64,000 nucleotides of DNA, taken from the NCBI RefSeq assembly GCF_019139535.1, contig NZ_CP077073.1:939001-1003000 (forward strand), read 5' to 3'. This document shows positions 1-7,924 of this stretch, piece after piece (the first letter of the stretch is position 1; each line of letters begins with the position of its first letter). Position numbers and translations under genes: made by a program. Under the pieces are notes generated by a model. It was not told where the DNA came from, made no database searches, and worked only from the letters and a program-made list of their open reading frames with translations. Source of the stretch: Pseudomonas muyukensis. Its GTDB lineage: Bacteria; Pseudomonadota; Gammaproteobacteria; Pseudomonadales; Pseudomonadaceae.

Positions 1-1
1 C

Positions 2-1999
2 AATCTGATCAACCGGGTGCTCGGCGTGCGCCACACCCTGGGCGATACCGCCGAGATCGAGCGGGCCATCGACAGCCTGGGCATGAAGGCCGAGCCGCTG
101 GCCGCCGAGGACGATGGCAGCGCCGCTGCGCCCCAGGCCGCCAAGACCCGCTGGTGGCCGCTGGCCTTGTCGGGGGTTGCCGCCATCGCCGCAGAGCTTG
201 CGCACTTCTCTGGCAAGGCCCCGGAGTGGCTGGTGGCCGCGCTGGCCTTGGCCGCGATCATCGGCTGTGGCCTGGGCACCTACAAGAAGGGCTGGATCGC
301 CCTGAAAAACCGCAACCTCAATATCAACGCGCTGATGAGCATCGCCGTGACCGGCGCCGTGCTGATCGGCCAGTGGCCGGAAGCGGCGATGGTGATGGTG
401 CTGTTCACCGTCGCCGAGCTGATCGAGGCGCGCTCGCTGGACCGCGCGCGCAATGCCATTGGCGGGTTGATGCAGCTGGCGCCGGACATGGCCACCGTAC
501 AGCAGGCCGATGGCCAGTGGCGCGAAGTCGATGTGCGCGAGGTGGCCATCGGTGCCCTGGTGCGGGTGCGCCCAGGCGAGCGTATCGGCCTGGACGGCGA
601 GGTGGTCAGTGGCCAGTCCAGCGTCGACCAGGCGCCGATCACCGGCGAAAGCCTGCCAGTGGAGAAAGCCGTGGGCGACAAGCTGTTCGCCGGCACCATC
701 AACCAGGCGGGTTCGCTGGAATACCGTGTCACCGCGGGCGCTGGCCAGTCGACCCTGGCGCGCATCATCAAGGCGGTCGAAGAAGCCCAGGGCGCCCGTG
801 CGCCGACCCAGCGCTTCGTCGACCAGTTCTCGCGCATCTATACCCCGGTGGTGTTCGCCGTGGCCCTGGCGGTAGCGATCATCCCGCCGCTGTTCATGGC
901 CGGTGCCTGGTTCGACTGGATCTACCGGGCCCTGGTGCTGCTGGTGGTGGCCTGCCCGTGCGCGCTGGTGATCTCCACCCCGGTGACCATCGTCAGCGGC
1001 CTGGCCGCGGCGGCGCGCAAGGGCATCCTGATCAAGGGCGGGGTGTACCTGGAAGGCGGTCGCAAGCTGGACTACCTGGCCCTGGACAAGACCGGCACCA
1101 TCACCCACGGCAAGCCGGTGCAGACCGACAGCCAAGTGCTCGACAGGCTGTTCGAAGACCGCGCCCAGGCCCTGGCCGCCAGCCTGGCGGCCCGCTCCGA
1201 CCACCCGGTGTCCGGTGCCATCGCCCTGTTCGCCAAGGACCAGGGGCTGGTCCTGAGCGAAGTCAGCGAATTCGCGGCGCTGGCCGGGCGTGGTGTGCGC
1301 GGTGATATCGACGGTCAGACCTACCACCTGGGCAACCATCGCCTGGTCGAGGAGCTGGGTTTGTGCTCGGCGCAGTTGGAGGCGCAGTTGGACGTGCTGG
1401 AGCGCCAGGGCAAGACCGTGGTGTTGCTGCTCGATCGCAGTGGCCCGCTGGCGCTGTTCGCCGTGGCCGACACGGTCAAGGACAGCAGCCGCGAGGCGAT
1501 AGCCGAGTTGCATGAGTTGGGTATCAAGACGGTCATGCTGACCGGCGACAATCCGCACACCGCCCAGGCGATCGCCGCCCAGGTGGGGATCGACCGCGCC
1601 GAGGGCAACCTGCTGCCGGCGGACAAGCTGGCCAGCATCGAAGCCCTGTACGCCCAGCAGCACCGTGTCGGCATGGTCGGTGACGGCATCAACGACGCGC
1701 CGGCCCTGGCCCGCGCCGAAATCGGCTTCGCCATGGCCGCCGCGGGTACCGACACGGCCATCGAGACCGCCGACGTGGCGTTGATGGACGATGACTTGCG
1801 CAAAATCCCGGCGTTCGTCAGGCTGTCGCGCCAATGTGGGGCGATCCTCACCCAGAACATCGTGCTGGCCCTGGGGATCAAGGCGATTTTCCTGGCGATC
1901 ACCTTCGCGGGCATGGCGACCATGTGGATGGCGGTGTTCGCCGACATGGGGGTGAGCTTGCTGGTGGTGTTCAACGGCCTGCGCCTGCTGCGCAAGTAG
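2..1999 (+). CDS. cadA: Heavy-metal P1B-type ATPase CadA (5' end outside window)
   Basis: Inner-membrane pump that exports divalent soft metals (Zn, Cd, Pb) using ATP. The reading frame is open from the first bases, so the true start and most of the N-terminal metal-binding domain lie upstream. The visible start matches the end of such a domain. Hallmarks follow in order: transmembrane helices; the actuator loop with TGES; the CPC metal-site motif in the membrane (953-961); the phosphorylation motif DKTGT (1085-1099); the HP dipeptide; and the GDGIND hinge near the end. No metal-responsive regulator is next to it within the window; the following LysR gene looks tied to the phosphonate genes instead. 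Substrate choice among Zn, Cd and Pb is inferred from the CPC class. Confidence 0.93.
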   Translation, partial: NLINRVLGVRHTLGDTAEIERAIDSLGMKAEPLAAEDDGSAAAPQAAKTRWWPLALSGVAAIAAELAHFSGKAPEWLVAALALAAIIGCGLGTYKKGWIALKNRNLNINALMSIAVTGAVLIGQWPEAAMVMVLFTVAELIEARSLDRARNAIGGLMQLAPDMATVQQADGQWREVDVREVAIGALVRVRPGERIGLDGEVVSGQSSVDQAPITGESLPVEKAVGDKLFAGTINQAGSLEYRVTAGAGQSTLARIIKAVEEAQGARAPTQRFVDQFSRIYTPVVFAVALAVAIIPPLFMAGAWFDWIYRALVLLVVACPCALVISTPVTIVSGLAAAARKGILIKGGVYLEGGRKLDYLALDKTGTITHGKPVQTDSQVLDRLFEDRAQALAASLAARSDHPVSGAIALFAKDQGLVLSEVSEFAALAGRGVRGDIDGQTYHLGNHRLVEELGLCSAQLEAQLDVLERQGKTVVLLLDRSGPLALFAVADTVKDSSREAIAELHELGIKTVMLTGDNPHTAQAIAAQVGIDRAEGNLLPADKLASIEALYAQQHRVGMVGDGINDAPALARAEIGFAMAAAGTDTAIETADVALMDDDLRKIPAFVRLSRQCGAILTQNIVLALGIKAIFLAITFAGMATMWMAVFADMGVSLLVVFNGLRLLRK

Positions 2000-2039
2000 C
2001 AGGGTAGGCGCGGATCTGTTCAATGCGAGGTTATTCACA

Positions 2040-2909
2040 ATGCTCAGTGCCGAGCTCAAAGCCTTCTACATGGTGGCCCGCCTGGGCAGCGTCACCTTGG
2101 CGGCGAAGAAGCTTGGGCTCAGCCAGCCGACGGTGACCACGCAGATTCGCAACCTTGAGAGCCAGTACAACGTCGAGCTGTTCTATCGGGGTGGTCGGCG
2201 TCTGGTATTGAGCGAGGAGGGTGTGCGCTTGCTGCCGTTGGTCAAGGCGTTGTTGCAGCAGGAGGCGGACATCGAGTTCGAGCTGCGTAACAGCGGCCAG
2301 GCCCAGGGCAGCTTGCGCATCGCTGCCACCGCGCCGTACTACATCCTCGACCTGGTGAAGATCTTCCGCGAGCGTCTGCCCCAGGTGGAGGTGGCGGTGG
2401 AGATTGGCAATTCGCAGCAGGTGTTGCAGATGCTGGAGGATTACCGGGTGGACATCGCGGCCTCTTCGCAGCTGCTTGAGGATGCGCGGTTGGTGCGGCG
2501 AGTGTTGGGGACTGATCCGTTGGTGCTGGCGGTGCATCGCAACCACCCGTTGGCCCAGCGTCAGGCGGTGTCGATCGATGCGCTGGCGGGGCATTGCCTG
2601 CTGATGCGCGAGGCCGGTTCGACCACGCGCAAGCTGACTGAACAGATGATGCAGGAGGCGGGGGTCAAGGCTGGGGCGTTGCTGGAGATTGGCAGCCGGG
2701 AGTCGATTCGCGAGGCGGTTTTGCGCAATATCGGGGTCAGTGTCATTGCCCGGCATGAAGTGCCGCATAACCCGGAGTTACGGGTGTTGGCGTTGGAAAA
2801 TGCGCCGGTGATGCATGAGTATCTGTATTGCCTGAAAGAGCGGCGTCAGGCGCGGTTGCCGGCGGCGTTTCTTGGGGTGGCGCAGGAAGTTGTTGGATCG
2901 CAGTTCTGA
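2040..2909 (+). CDS. LysR-family regulator, aminoethylphosphonate-associated type
   Basis: A 289-residue DNA-binding regulator with an N-terminal winged helix-turn-helix (about residues 1-60, including KKLGLSQPTVTTQIRNLE) and a C-terminal effector-binding domain. A GAGG Shine-Dalgarno at 2027-2030 sits 9 nt before the ATG and supports this start. It begins 40 bp after cadA on the same strand, but is more likely linked to the phosphonate-type importer that starts 1 kb downstream, because a LysR family of this kind accompanies 2-aminoethylphosphonate genes in other bacteria. The 1-kb repeat locus separates regulator and transporter, so they are probably not one transcript. The effector is not visible from sequence. 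Confidence 0.82.
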   Translation: MLSAELKAFYMVARLGSVTLAAKKLGLSQPTVTTQIRNLESQYNVELFYRGGRRLVLSEEGVRLLPLVKALLQQEADIEFELRNSGQAQGSLRIAATAPYYILDLVKIFRERLPQVEVAVEIGNSQQVLQMLEDYRVDIAASSQLLEDARLVRRVLGTDPLVLAVHRNHPLAQRQAVSIDALAGHCLLMREAGSTTRKLTEQMMQEAGVKAGALLEIGSRESIREAVLRNIGVSVIARHEVPHNPELRVLALENAPVMHEYLYCLKERRQARLPAAFLGVAQEVVGSQF

Positions 2910-2955
2910 AAGTACTCTTCTCTTGACCGAAAGCCACAAATAACAACGCAACTTC

Positions 2956-2993
2956 CTTGCTCTTGCTCTTGCTCTTGCTCTTGCTCTTGCTCT
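2956..2993. repeat. Hexanucleotide tract (CTTGCT)x6.3
   Basis: Perfect tandem copies of CTTGCT, which is a rotation of AAGAGC on the other strand. It lies 48 nt outside the left structured arm. It is the mirror-image counterpart of the AAAGCC tract outside the right arm. Confidence 0.95.
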
Positions 2994-3041
2994 GTTTTTG
3001 ATTTTGCTTCTAAGCGCGCGATAGTCCAGGCAACACAAATT

Positions 3042-3299
3042 GCGACTTCAGGAGGCCGAGCGGAGTTCTTGCGTAGTGGGGCGACGGCCATGGATGGCCG
3101 TCGAGCGCTGCGCCCCAGGATGGGGCGTACAGCGCGGTACCCACGGGAGCAAGAACGGAGCGAGGGGACCCCGGAGCGAAGCGTAGGGGCCGGATGAATG
3201 GAGCGAGGATTTTTTGGTTCCTTTTTGATCCTTCAAAAAGGGACCCGCCGTAAGGGCGGAAAGGTGACTATGCGTCGCCATCGCCAATGAATGCGCGTA
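3042..3299 (+). repeat. Left arm of a long inverted structured repeat
   Basis: About 258 nt that match the reverse complement of 3415-3673 along their whole length. Local hairpins: H1 at 3083-3091/3094-3102; H2 at 3105-3116/3122-3135 with a 2-nt bulge and loop aggat; H3 at 3220-3228/3233-3241; H4 at 3245-3249/3255-3259. Each stem is fully paired here and also in the other arm although the bases differ. This is covariation, and it argues for selection on secondary structure. Function unknown; no transposase is nearby. Confidence 0.88.
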
Positions 3300-3322
3300 T
3301 AGCTTTCAAAACTCACGCTCTG

Positions 3323-3388
3323 AAAGTCAAAGTCAAAGTCAAAGTCAAAGTCAAAGTCAAAGTCAAAGTCAAAGTCAAAGTCAAAGTC
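3323..3388. repeat. Hexanucleotide tract (AAAGTC)x11
   Basis: Exactly 11 perfect copies of AAAGTC in the loop between the two inverted arms, about 25 nt from each. Tracts like this are prone to slippage, so copy number may vary between strains. Confidence 0.97.
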
Positions 3389-3414
3389 GGTCGGTGTGTG
3401 TATTTACAGGTGTA

Positions 3415-3673
3415 AGCGCATTCATTGGCTATATCGACGCTTAGTCATCTTTTCGCCCTTACGGCGAGTCACTTTTTGTCAAACGCGACAAAAAGTAACC
3501 AAAAAACGCTGCGCTCCATTCATCCGGCCCTACGCTTCGCTCCGGGTTCCCTCACTCCGGCCTTGCTCCCGGGAGGACCGCGCTGTAGGGCCCATCCTGG
3601 GCCCCAGCGCTTGACGGGCATCCATGCCCGTCACCTCCCTACGCAAGGCCTGCGTTCGGCCTCCTGAAGTCGC
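3415..3673 (-). repeat. Right arm of the long inverted structured repeat
   Basis: Inverted partner of 3042-3299. The same four hairpins are kept: H4 at 3453-3457/3463-3467, H3 at 3471-3480/3487-3496 (10 bp perfect), H2 at 3580-3593/3599-3610, and H1 at 3613-3621/3624-3632. In H2 the inner stem is GGGCCC pairing with GGGCCC, whereas the left arm has CGCCCC with GGGGCG, so pairing survives two double changes. Internal loops such as aggat and the CCGGATGAATGGAGCG segment are the most conserved stretches. Confidence 0.88.
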
Positions 3674-3740
3674 GAAGATACGGGCGGCGCCTGGGCTGGC
3701 GCAGCTGTCGCTCGCTGGGGTTGGCGCTAGCCTCTTGATC

Positions 3741-3792
3741 GCCAAAGCCAAAGCCAAAGCCAAAGCCAAAGCCAAAGCCAAAGCCAAAGCCA
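3741..3792. repeat. Hexanucleotide tract (GCCAAA)x8.7
   Basis: Perfect tandem copies of GCCAAA beginning 67 nt outside the right arm. Together with the tracts at 2956 and 3323 this gives a hexamer-arm-hexamer-arm-hexamer arrangement with related units (AAGAGC, AAAGTC, AAAGCC). Confidence 0.95.
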
Positions 3793-3919
3793 GCGGCTCG
3801 CACTTGCATGGCTAGTACAAAATCCATCAATACAACTATCAGCCGCTTTGGCCTCACCGCCATACAACCGTCTCATAGCCTTCCTAGCATGGCCCCCATC
3901 GCTTCGATGAGGACCGGCC

Positions 3920-4978
3920 ATGAACAACGTCACCCCAGGCGCACAGATGAAAGTGCGTGGTATCCACAAACGCTTCGGCGCCTTCACCGCGCTCAACGAC
4001 GTGTCCCTCGACATCGCCGCCGGCGAACTGGTCTGCCTGCTCGGCCCCTCCGGCTGCGGCAAGACCACCCTGCTGCGCTGCATCGCCGGGCTCGAGCGCC
4101 AGGACCGCGGCACCCTGCACATCGGCGAGCGCGACATCTCCGAACTGCCACCCCAGGCCCGCGACTACGGCATCCTGTTCCAGTCCTACGCGCTGTTCCC
4201 CAACCTCACCGTCGAGGCCAACATCGCCTACGGCCTGACCGGCGACAGCCGCGACGCCGCCCGCCAGCGGGTCGCCGAAATGCTCGAACTGGTCGGCCTT
4301 TCGGGCAGCGAAAAGAAATACCCCGGCCAATTGTCCGGCGGCCAGCAACAACGCGTCGCCCTGGCCCGCGCCCTGGCCCCCAAACCCTCGCTGCTGCTGC
4401 TCGACGAACCGATGTCGGCACTCGACGCCCGGGTGCGCGAGCACCTGTGCACCGAGCTGCGCCAACTGCAGCGCCAGCTCGGCATCACCACCCTGATGGT
4501 TACCCACAACCAGGACGAAGCCATGCTGATGGCCGACCGCATCGCCGTGATGAACAACGGCCAGGTCGAGCAGTACGCCACCCCCCAGGAAATCTACGAC
4601 CAGCCGGCCACGCCGTTCGTCGCCGAGTTCGTCGGCCAAGGCAACTGGCTGCCGTTCCAGCGCAGCGGCGACAGCCATGCCCAGGTCGGCGGCATGCACA
4701 TGCGCCTGGCGAGCAACGCCGGGGGCGCCAGCAGCGGCCGCCTGTTCTGCCGCCCCGAGGCGATCACCGTCAACCCGCTGGTGCACGAGGAAAACCTGTT
4801 CCCGGCCAAAGTCCGCGAAATCACCTTCCTCGGCAACCGCTGCCGCATGAGCTTCGAACTCATGGCCCTGCCGGGCCACGCGCTGCTCGCCGAGCTGGCG
4901 CCGGAGGCCATGCCGCGCCTGGGCTCGCAGGACATCTGGGTGGCGCTGCCGCCGCACAGCCTGCAGGTGTTTGCCTGA
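3920..4978 (+). CDS. phnT: ABC importer ATPase, 2-aminoethylphosphonate type (PhnT)
   Basis: Cytoplasmic ATP-hydrolysing subunit (352 aa) of a binding-protein-dependent importer. Visible motifs: Walker A GPSGCGKTT near residue 42, signature LSGGQQQR, Walker B LLLLDEP, and the switch histidine in VTHNQDEA. A C-terminal regulatory (TOBE-like) region follows from about residue 270. The length and the permease/binding-protein partners fit the PhnT family of aminoethylphosphonate importers; iron or putrescine importers share this fold and are the main alternatives. The ATG is preceded by GAGGAC. The permease begins just past the stop, so the subunits are probably translated together. Confidence 0.82.
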   Translation: MNNVTPGAQMKVRGIHKRFGAFTALNDVSLDIAAGELVCLLGPSGCGKTTLLRCIAGLERQDRGTLHIGERDISELPPQARDYGILFQSYALFPNLTVEANIAYGLTGDSRDAARQRVAEMLELVGLSGSEKKYPGQLSGGQQQRVALARALAPKPSLLLLDEPMSALDARVREHLCTELRQLQRQLGITTLMVTHNQDEAMLMADRIAVMNNGQVEQYATPQEIYDQPATPFVAEFVGQGNWLPFQRSGDSHAQVGGMHMRLASNAGGASSGRLFCRPEAITVNPLVHEENLFPAKVREITFLGNRCRMSFELMALPGHALLAELAPEAMPRLGSQDIWVALPPHSLQVFA

Positions 4979-4979
4979 G

Positions 4980-6704
4980 ATGGCCGCGTCCATGAGCCAG
5001 CCGCTCCCCCAGGCCAAGGCCGCGCCGCGCAACGGGGTCGCCCTGGGTGATCGCCTGTTCGTCGTCGGTGGCAAGAGCCTGCTGCTGATCCTGCTGGTGC
5101 TGGCGGTGCTGCTGCCGCTGCTGGCGATCTTCTGGAAAGGCTTCAGCGCTGAGGCCGGGCAGGGCGGTGGCTTGCCGGCCGCCCGTGAACTGTTCGCCAG
5201 CGCCAACTTCCACTGGCTGCTCGGCAACAGCCTGTCGGTGGCCGGCACCGTCGCGCTCATCGTCGTGCCGCTGGCCTACCTGTTCGCCTATGCCCTGCAA
5301 CGCACGCTGATCCCGGCCAAGGGCCTATGGCGCGGTATTTCGTTGCTGCCGCTGTTGGCACCGTCGATGCTGCCGGCCATCGCCCTGGTCTACCTGTTCG
5401 GCAACCAGGGCCTGCTGCGCGGGCTGCTCAGCGACAACATCTACGGCTTCTGGGGCATCGTCCTCGGCGAGGCCATCTACACCTTCCCCCATGCCTTGAT
5501 GATCCTGCTGTCGGCGCTGTCGCTGGCCGACGCACGGCTGTTCGATGCGGCCTCGAGCATGGGCGCCGGGCCTGCTCGGGCGTTCTTCAGCATCACCTGG
5601 CCAGCCACGCGCCAGGCTGTGTTCGCCGCGTTCTGCCTGGTGTTCACCCTGACCATCACCGACTTCGGCGTGCCGGTGGTGGTGGGTGGCGATTACCAGG
5701 TACTGGCGCTGGAAGCCTACAAGGCGGTGGTCGGCCAGCAGCAGTTTGGCCGCGGCGCGCTGATCGGCATGGTGCTGCTGGTGCCGGCGCTGCTCAGCTT
5801 TGCCGTCGACGCCTGGCTGCGCCGGCGCCAGGGCCAGGGCATGAGTGGCCGCGCCCAGGTGTTCGAGCCTAAGCCGTCGAAGCTGCGCGACAACTGTTTT
5901 CTGGCCATCGTGCTGCTGGTGTGCGCGGTGCTGTTGGTGGTGATCGGCATGGCGGTGTACTCGTCGCTGGTCAAGTTCTGGCCCTACAACCTGTCGCTGT
6001 CGCTCAAGCACTACAGGTTCGACGACACCGCCGGCGGCGGCTGGCTGGCCTACCGCAACAGCGTGACCATGGCCCTGTGCACGGCGCTGATCGGCAGCGT
6101 GGTGATCTTCACCGGCGCCTACCTGATGGAAAAGACCCAGGGCCTGCGCCCGCTCAACCAACTGCTGCGCCTGCTCAGCTTCATCCCCATGGCGGTGCCG
6201 GGCTTGGTGCTGGGCCTGGGCTACGTGTTCTTCTTCAACCTGGCCGGCAACCCGCTGCATGTGTTCTACGGCAGCATGGCGCTGCTGGTGGTGTGCACCA
6301 TCGCCCACTACCTGACCACCGCGCAGATGACCGCCACCACCGCCCTGCGCCAGCTCGACGGCGAGTTCGAAGCCGCCGCGCTGTCGCTCAAGGCGCCGCT
6401 GTACAAGCACTTTGTGCGCGTCACCGTGCCGATCTGCCTGCCGGCGCTGCTGGACATCATCCGCTACCTGTTCGTCTCGGCGATGACCACGGTGTCGGCG
6501 GCGATCTTCCTCTACAGCCCCGACACCATCCTTGCCGCCGTCGCCGTGCTGAACATGGACGATGCCGGCAACGTCGGCGGCGCCGCGGCCATGTCCACCC
6601 TGATCCTGCTCACCAGTGCCGCCGCTTCGTTGGTACTGGCCGGCGCATCACGCGGCCTGCTGCGCCGCTCCCAGGCTTGGCGCCAGCGCGCGCCCGGCCA
6701 CTGA
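4980..6704 (+). CDS. ABC importer permease, fused two-domain type
   Basis: A 574-residue inner-membrane channel protein carrying two permease domains in one chain, each with about six helices and an EAA-type loop that docks the ATPase (near residues 190-220 and 475-505). Fused permeases are usual for iron/thiamine/aminoethylphosphonate importers of this class. The start chosen is the ATG at 4980, 1 bp after the ATPase stop; an in-frame TTG at 4971 would overlap and is less likely. Because both halves are present, no second permease gene is needed, and the binding-protein gene follows 30 bp later. Confidence 0.82.
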   Translation: MAASMSQPLPQAKAAPRNGVALGDRLFVVGGKSLLLILLVLAVLLPLLAIFWKGFSAEAGQGGGLPAARELFASANFHWLLGNSLSVAGTVALIVVPLAYLFAYALQRTLIPAKGLWRGISLLPLLAPSMLPAIALVYLFGNQGLLRGLLSDNIYGFWGIVLGEAIYTFPHALMILLSALSLADARLFDAASSMGAGPARAFFSITWPATRQAVFAAFCLVFTLTITDFGVPVVVGGDYQVLALEAYKAVVGQQQFGRGALIGMVLLVPALLSFAVDAWLRRRQGQGMSGRAQVFEPKPSKLRDNCFLAIVLLVCAVLLVVIGMAVYSSLVKFWPYNLSLSLKHYRFDDTAGGGWLAYRNSVTMALCTALIGSVVIFTGAYLMEKTQGLRPLNQLLRLLSFIPMAVPGLVLGLGYVFFFNLAGNPLHVFYGSMALLVVCTIAHYLTTAQMTATTALRQLDGEFEAAALSLKAPLYKHFVRVTVPICLPALLDIIRYLFVSAMTTVSAAIFLYSPDTILAAVAVLNMDDAGNVGGAAAMSTLILLTSAAASLVLAGASRGLLRRSQAWRQRAPGH

Positions 6705-6734
6705 CCGACTGCCCATACCCATAGGAAACGCACC

Positions 6735-7757
6735 ATGTTCAAGCCCTTCGCACTTGCCGCTGCCGTATCCGCCGTCTTCACCCTGCAAGCTTCGGCTGCC
6801 ACCCAGCTGACCGTCTACACCGCCCTGGAGGCCGAACAGCTCAAGCGCTACCAGCAGGCCTTCGAGAAGGCCAACCCGGACATCGAGATCAAGTGGGTAC
6901 GGGATTCCACCGGCATCATCACCGCCAAGCTTCTGGCCGAAAAAGACCGCCCGCAGGCCGACGTGGTATGGGGCCTGGCGGCTTCCAGCCTGGCCATCCT
7001 CGACCAGAACGGCATGCTTGAAGCCTACGCACCGAAAGACCTGGGCAAGATCTCGGCAAACTACCGCGACGCCGCCAACCCGCCGGCCTGGGTGGGCATG
7101 GACGTATGGGCCGCGACCCTCTGCTTCAACACCGTCGAGGCCGAAAAACAGGGCCTGAGCAAGCCGGTGAGCTGGCAGGACCTGACCAAGCCTGAATACA
7201 AAGGCAAGATCGTCATGCCCAACCCGGCCTCCTCCGGCACTGGTTTCCTCGACGTCAGCGCCTGGCTGCAGACCTTTGGCGAGCCCCAGGGCTGGGCCTA
7301 CATGGATGCGCTGCACCAGAACATCGGCCAGTACGTTCACTCCGGCTCCAAGCCGTGCAAGCTGGCAGCGGCTGGCGAATTCCCGATCGGGATCTCGTTC
7401 GAATACCCGGCGGTGCAGCTCAAGCGCCAGGGCGCGCCGTTGGACATCGTGCTGCCGAAGGAGGGCCTGGGCTGGGAGATCGAGGCCACGGCGCTGATCA
7501 AAGGCTCGCCCAAGACCGACGCGGCCAAGCGCCTGGCCGACTTCTCGGCCAGCCCGGCGGCGATGGAACTGTACAAGGAGAACTTCGCCGTGCTCGCCGC
7601 GCCAGGGATCGCCAAGCCGCAGACCGAGCTGCCGGCCGACTATGAGCAGCGCCTGATCAAGAACGACTTCGCCTGGGCCTCGAAAAACCGTGACCAGATC
7701 CTCAGCGAATGGCGCAAGCGCTATGACGGCAAGTCGGAGAAAGTCGCGCAGCAGTAG
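6735..7757 (+). CDS. phnS: Periplasmic substrate-binding protein of the phosphonate-type importer (PhnS)
   Basis: A 340-residue periplasmic binding protein with a clear Sec signal peptide (about 22 residues, ending ASA-A), followed by TQLTVYTALE, the typical start of iron/phosphonate-type binding proteins. It captures the substrate and delivers it to the upstream permease/ATPase. The set (ATPase, fused permease, binding protein) matches the order of 2-aminoethylphosphonate importers of the PhnS2 class. No phosphonate-degrading genes (phnW, phnX, phnA) are in the window, so the substrate assignment rests on family resemblance. A REP pair follows the stop. Confidence 0.82.
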   Translation: MFKPFALAAAVSAVFTLQASAATQLTVYTALEAEQLKRYQQAFEKANPDIEIKWVRDSTGIITAKLLAEKDRPQADVVWGLAASSLAILDQNGMLEAYAPKDLGKISANYRDAANPPAWVGMDVWAATLCFNTVEAEKQGLSKPVSWQDLTKPEYKGKIVMPNPASSGTGFLDVSAWLQTFGEPQGWAYMDALHQNIGQYVHSGSKPCKLAAAGEFPIGISFEYPAVQLKRQGAPLDIVLPKEGLGWEIEATALIKGSPKTDAAKRLADFSASPAAMELYKENFAVLAAPGIAKPQTELPADYEQRLIKNDFAWASKNRDQILSEWRKRYDGKSEKVAQQ

Positions 7758-7780
7758 GCCCGGCGAGGCCTGCGGCCTCG

Positions 7781-7834
7781 TTCGCCGGCAAGCCGGCTCC
7801 TACCGGTCGCTGTAGGAGCCGGCTTGCCGGCGAA
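7781..7834. repeat. REP inverted pair
   Basis: Two facing REP copies (TTCGCCGGCAAGCCGGCTCC at 7781-7800 and its reverse complement ending at 7834) with a short spacer, placed between the convergent 3' ends of phnS and the GTPase gene. Such pairs can shield mRNA 3' ends and are typical P. putida-group REPs. Confidence 0.9.
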
Positions 7835-7924
7835 CATTCCGTGCCTCAGGAGCATGCCAGTGCTCTGCGACGGCGAAGACATGGGCGGCTATGGTGTGGT
7901 CAGCCACGAACGCATTGGCGCCGT

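Larger units (their letters stand above)
2910..3919. other. Non-coding repeat locus between the LysR gene and the importer
   Basis: About 1 kb without a credible gene. The order is hexamer tract, 258-nt arm, hexamer tract, inverted 259-nt arm, hexamer tract, then about 125 bp leading into the importer operon. Short open frames inside the arms exist in several frames and follow the dyad structure, so they are not taken as genes. The remaining 3793-3919 probably carries the importer promoter, but no convincing -35/-10 pair was found. Confidence 0.85.

Noticed and set aside
3048..3287. Open frames of 60-90 codons inside the inverted arms on both strands
   Set aside because: They arise from the GC-rich dyads, occur in several frames, and the arm differences preserve stems, not protein.
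2956..3792. CRISPR-like or tandem array
   Set aside because: Units are 6 bp with no spacers; these are simple-sequence tracts.
4971..4979. TTG start for the permease at 4971
   Set aside because: The ATG at 4980 is 1 bp after the ATPase stop and gives a normal N-terminus.
3884..5260. 458-codon minus-strand open frame opposite the importer genes
   Set aside because: Shadow of high-GC coding sequence; the plus-strand ATPase has full motifs.
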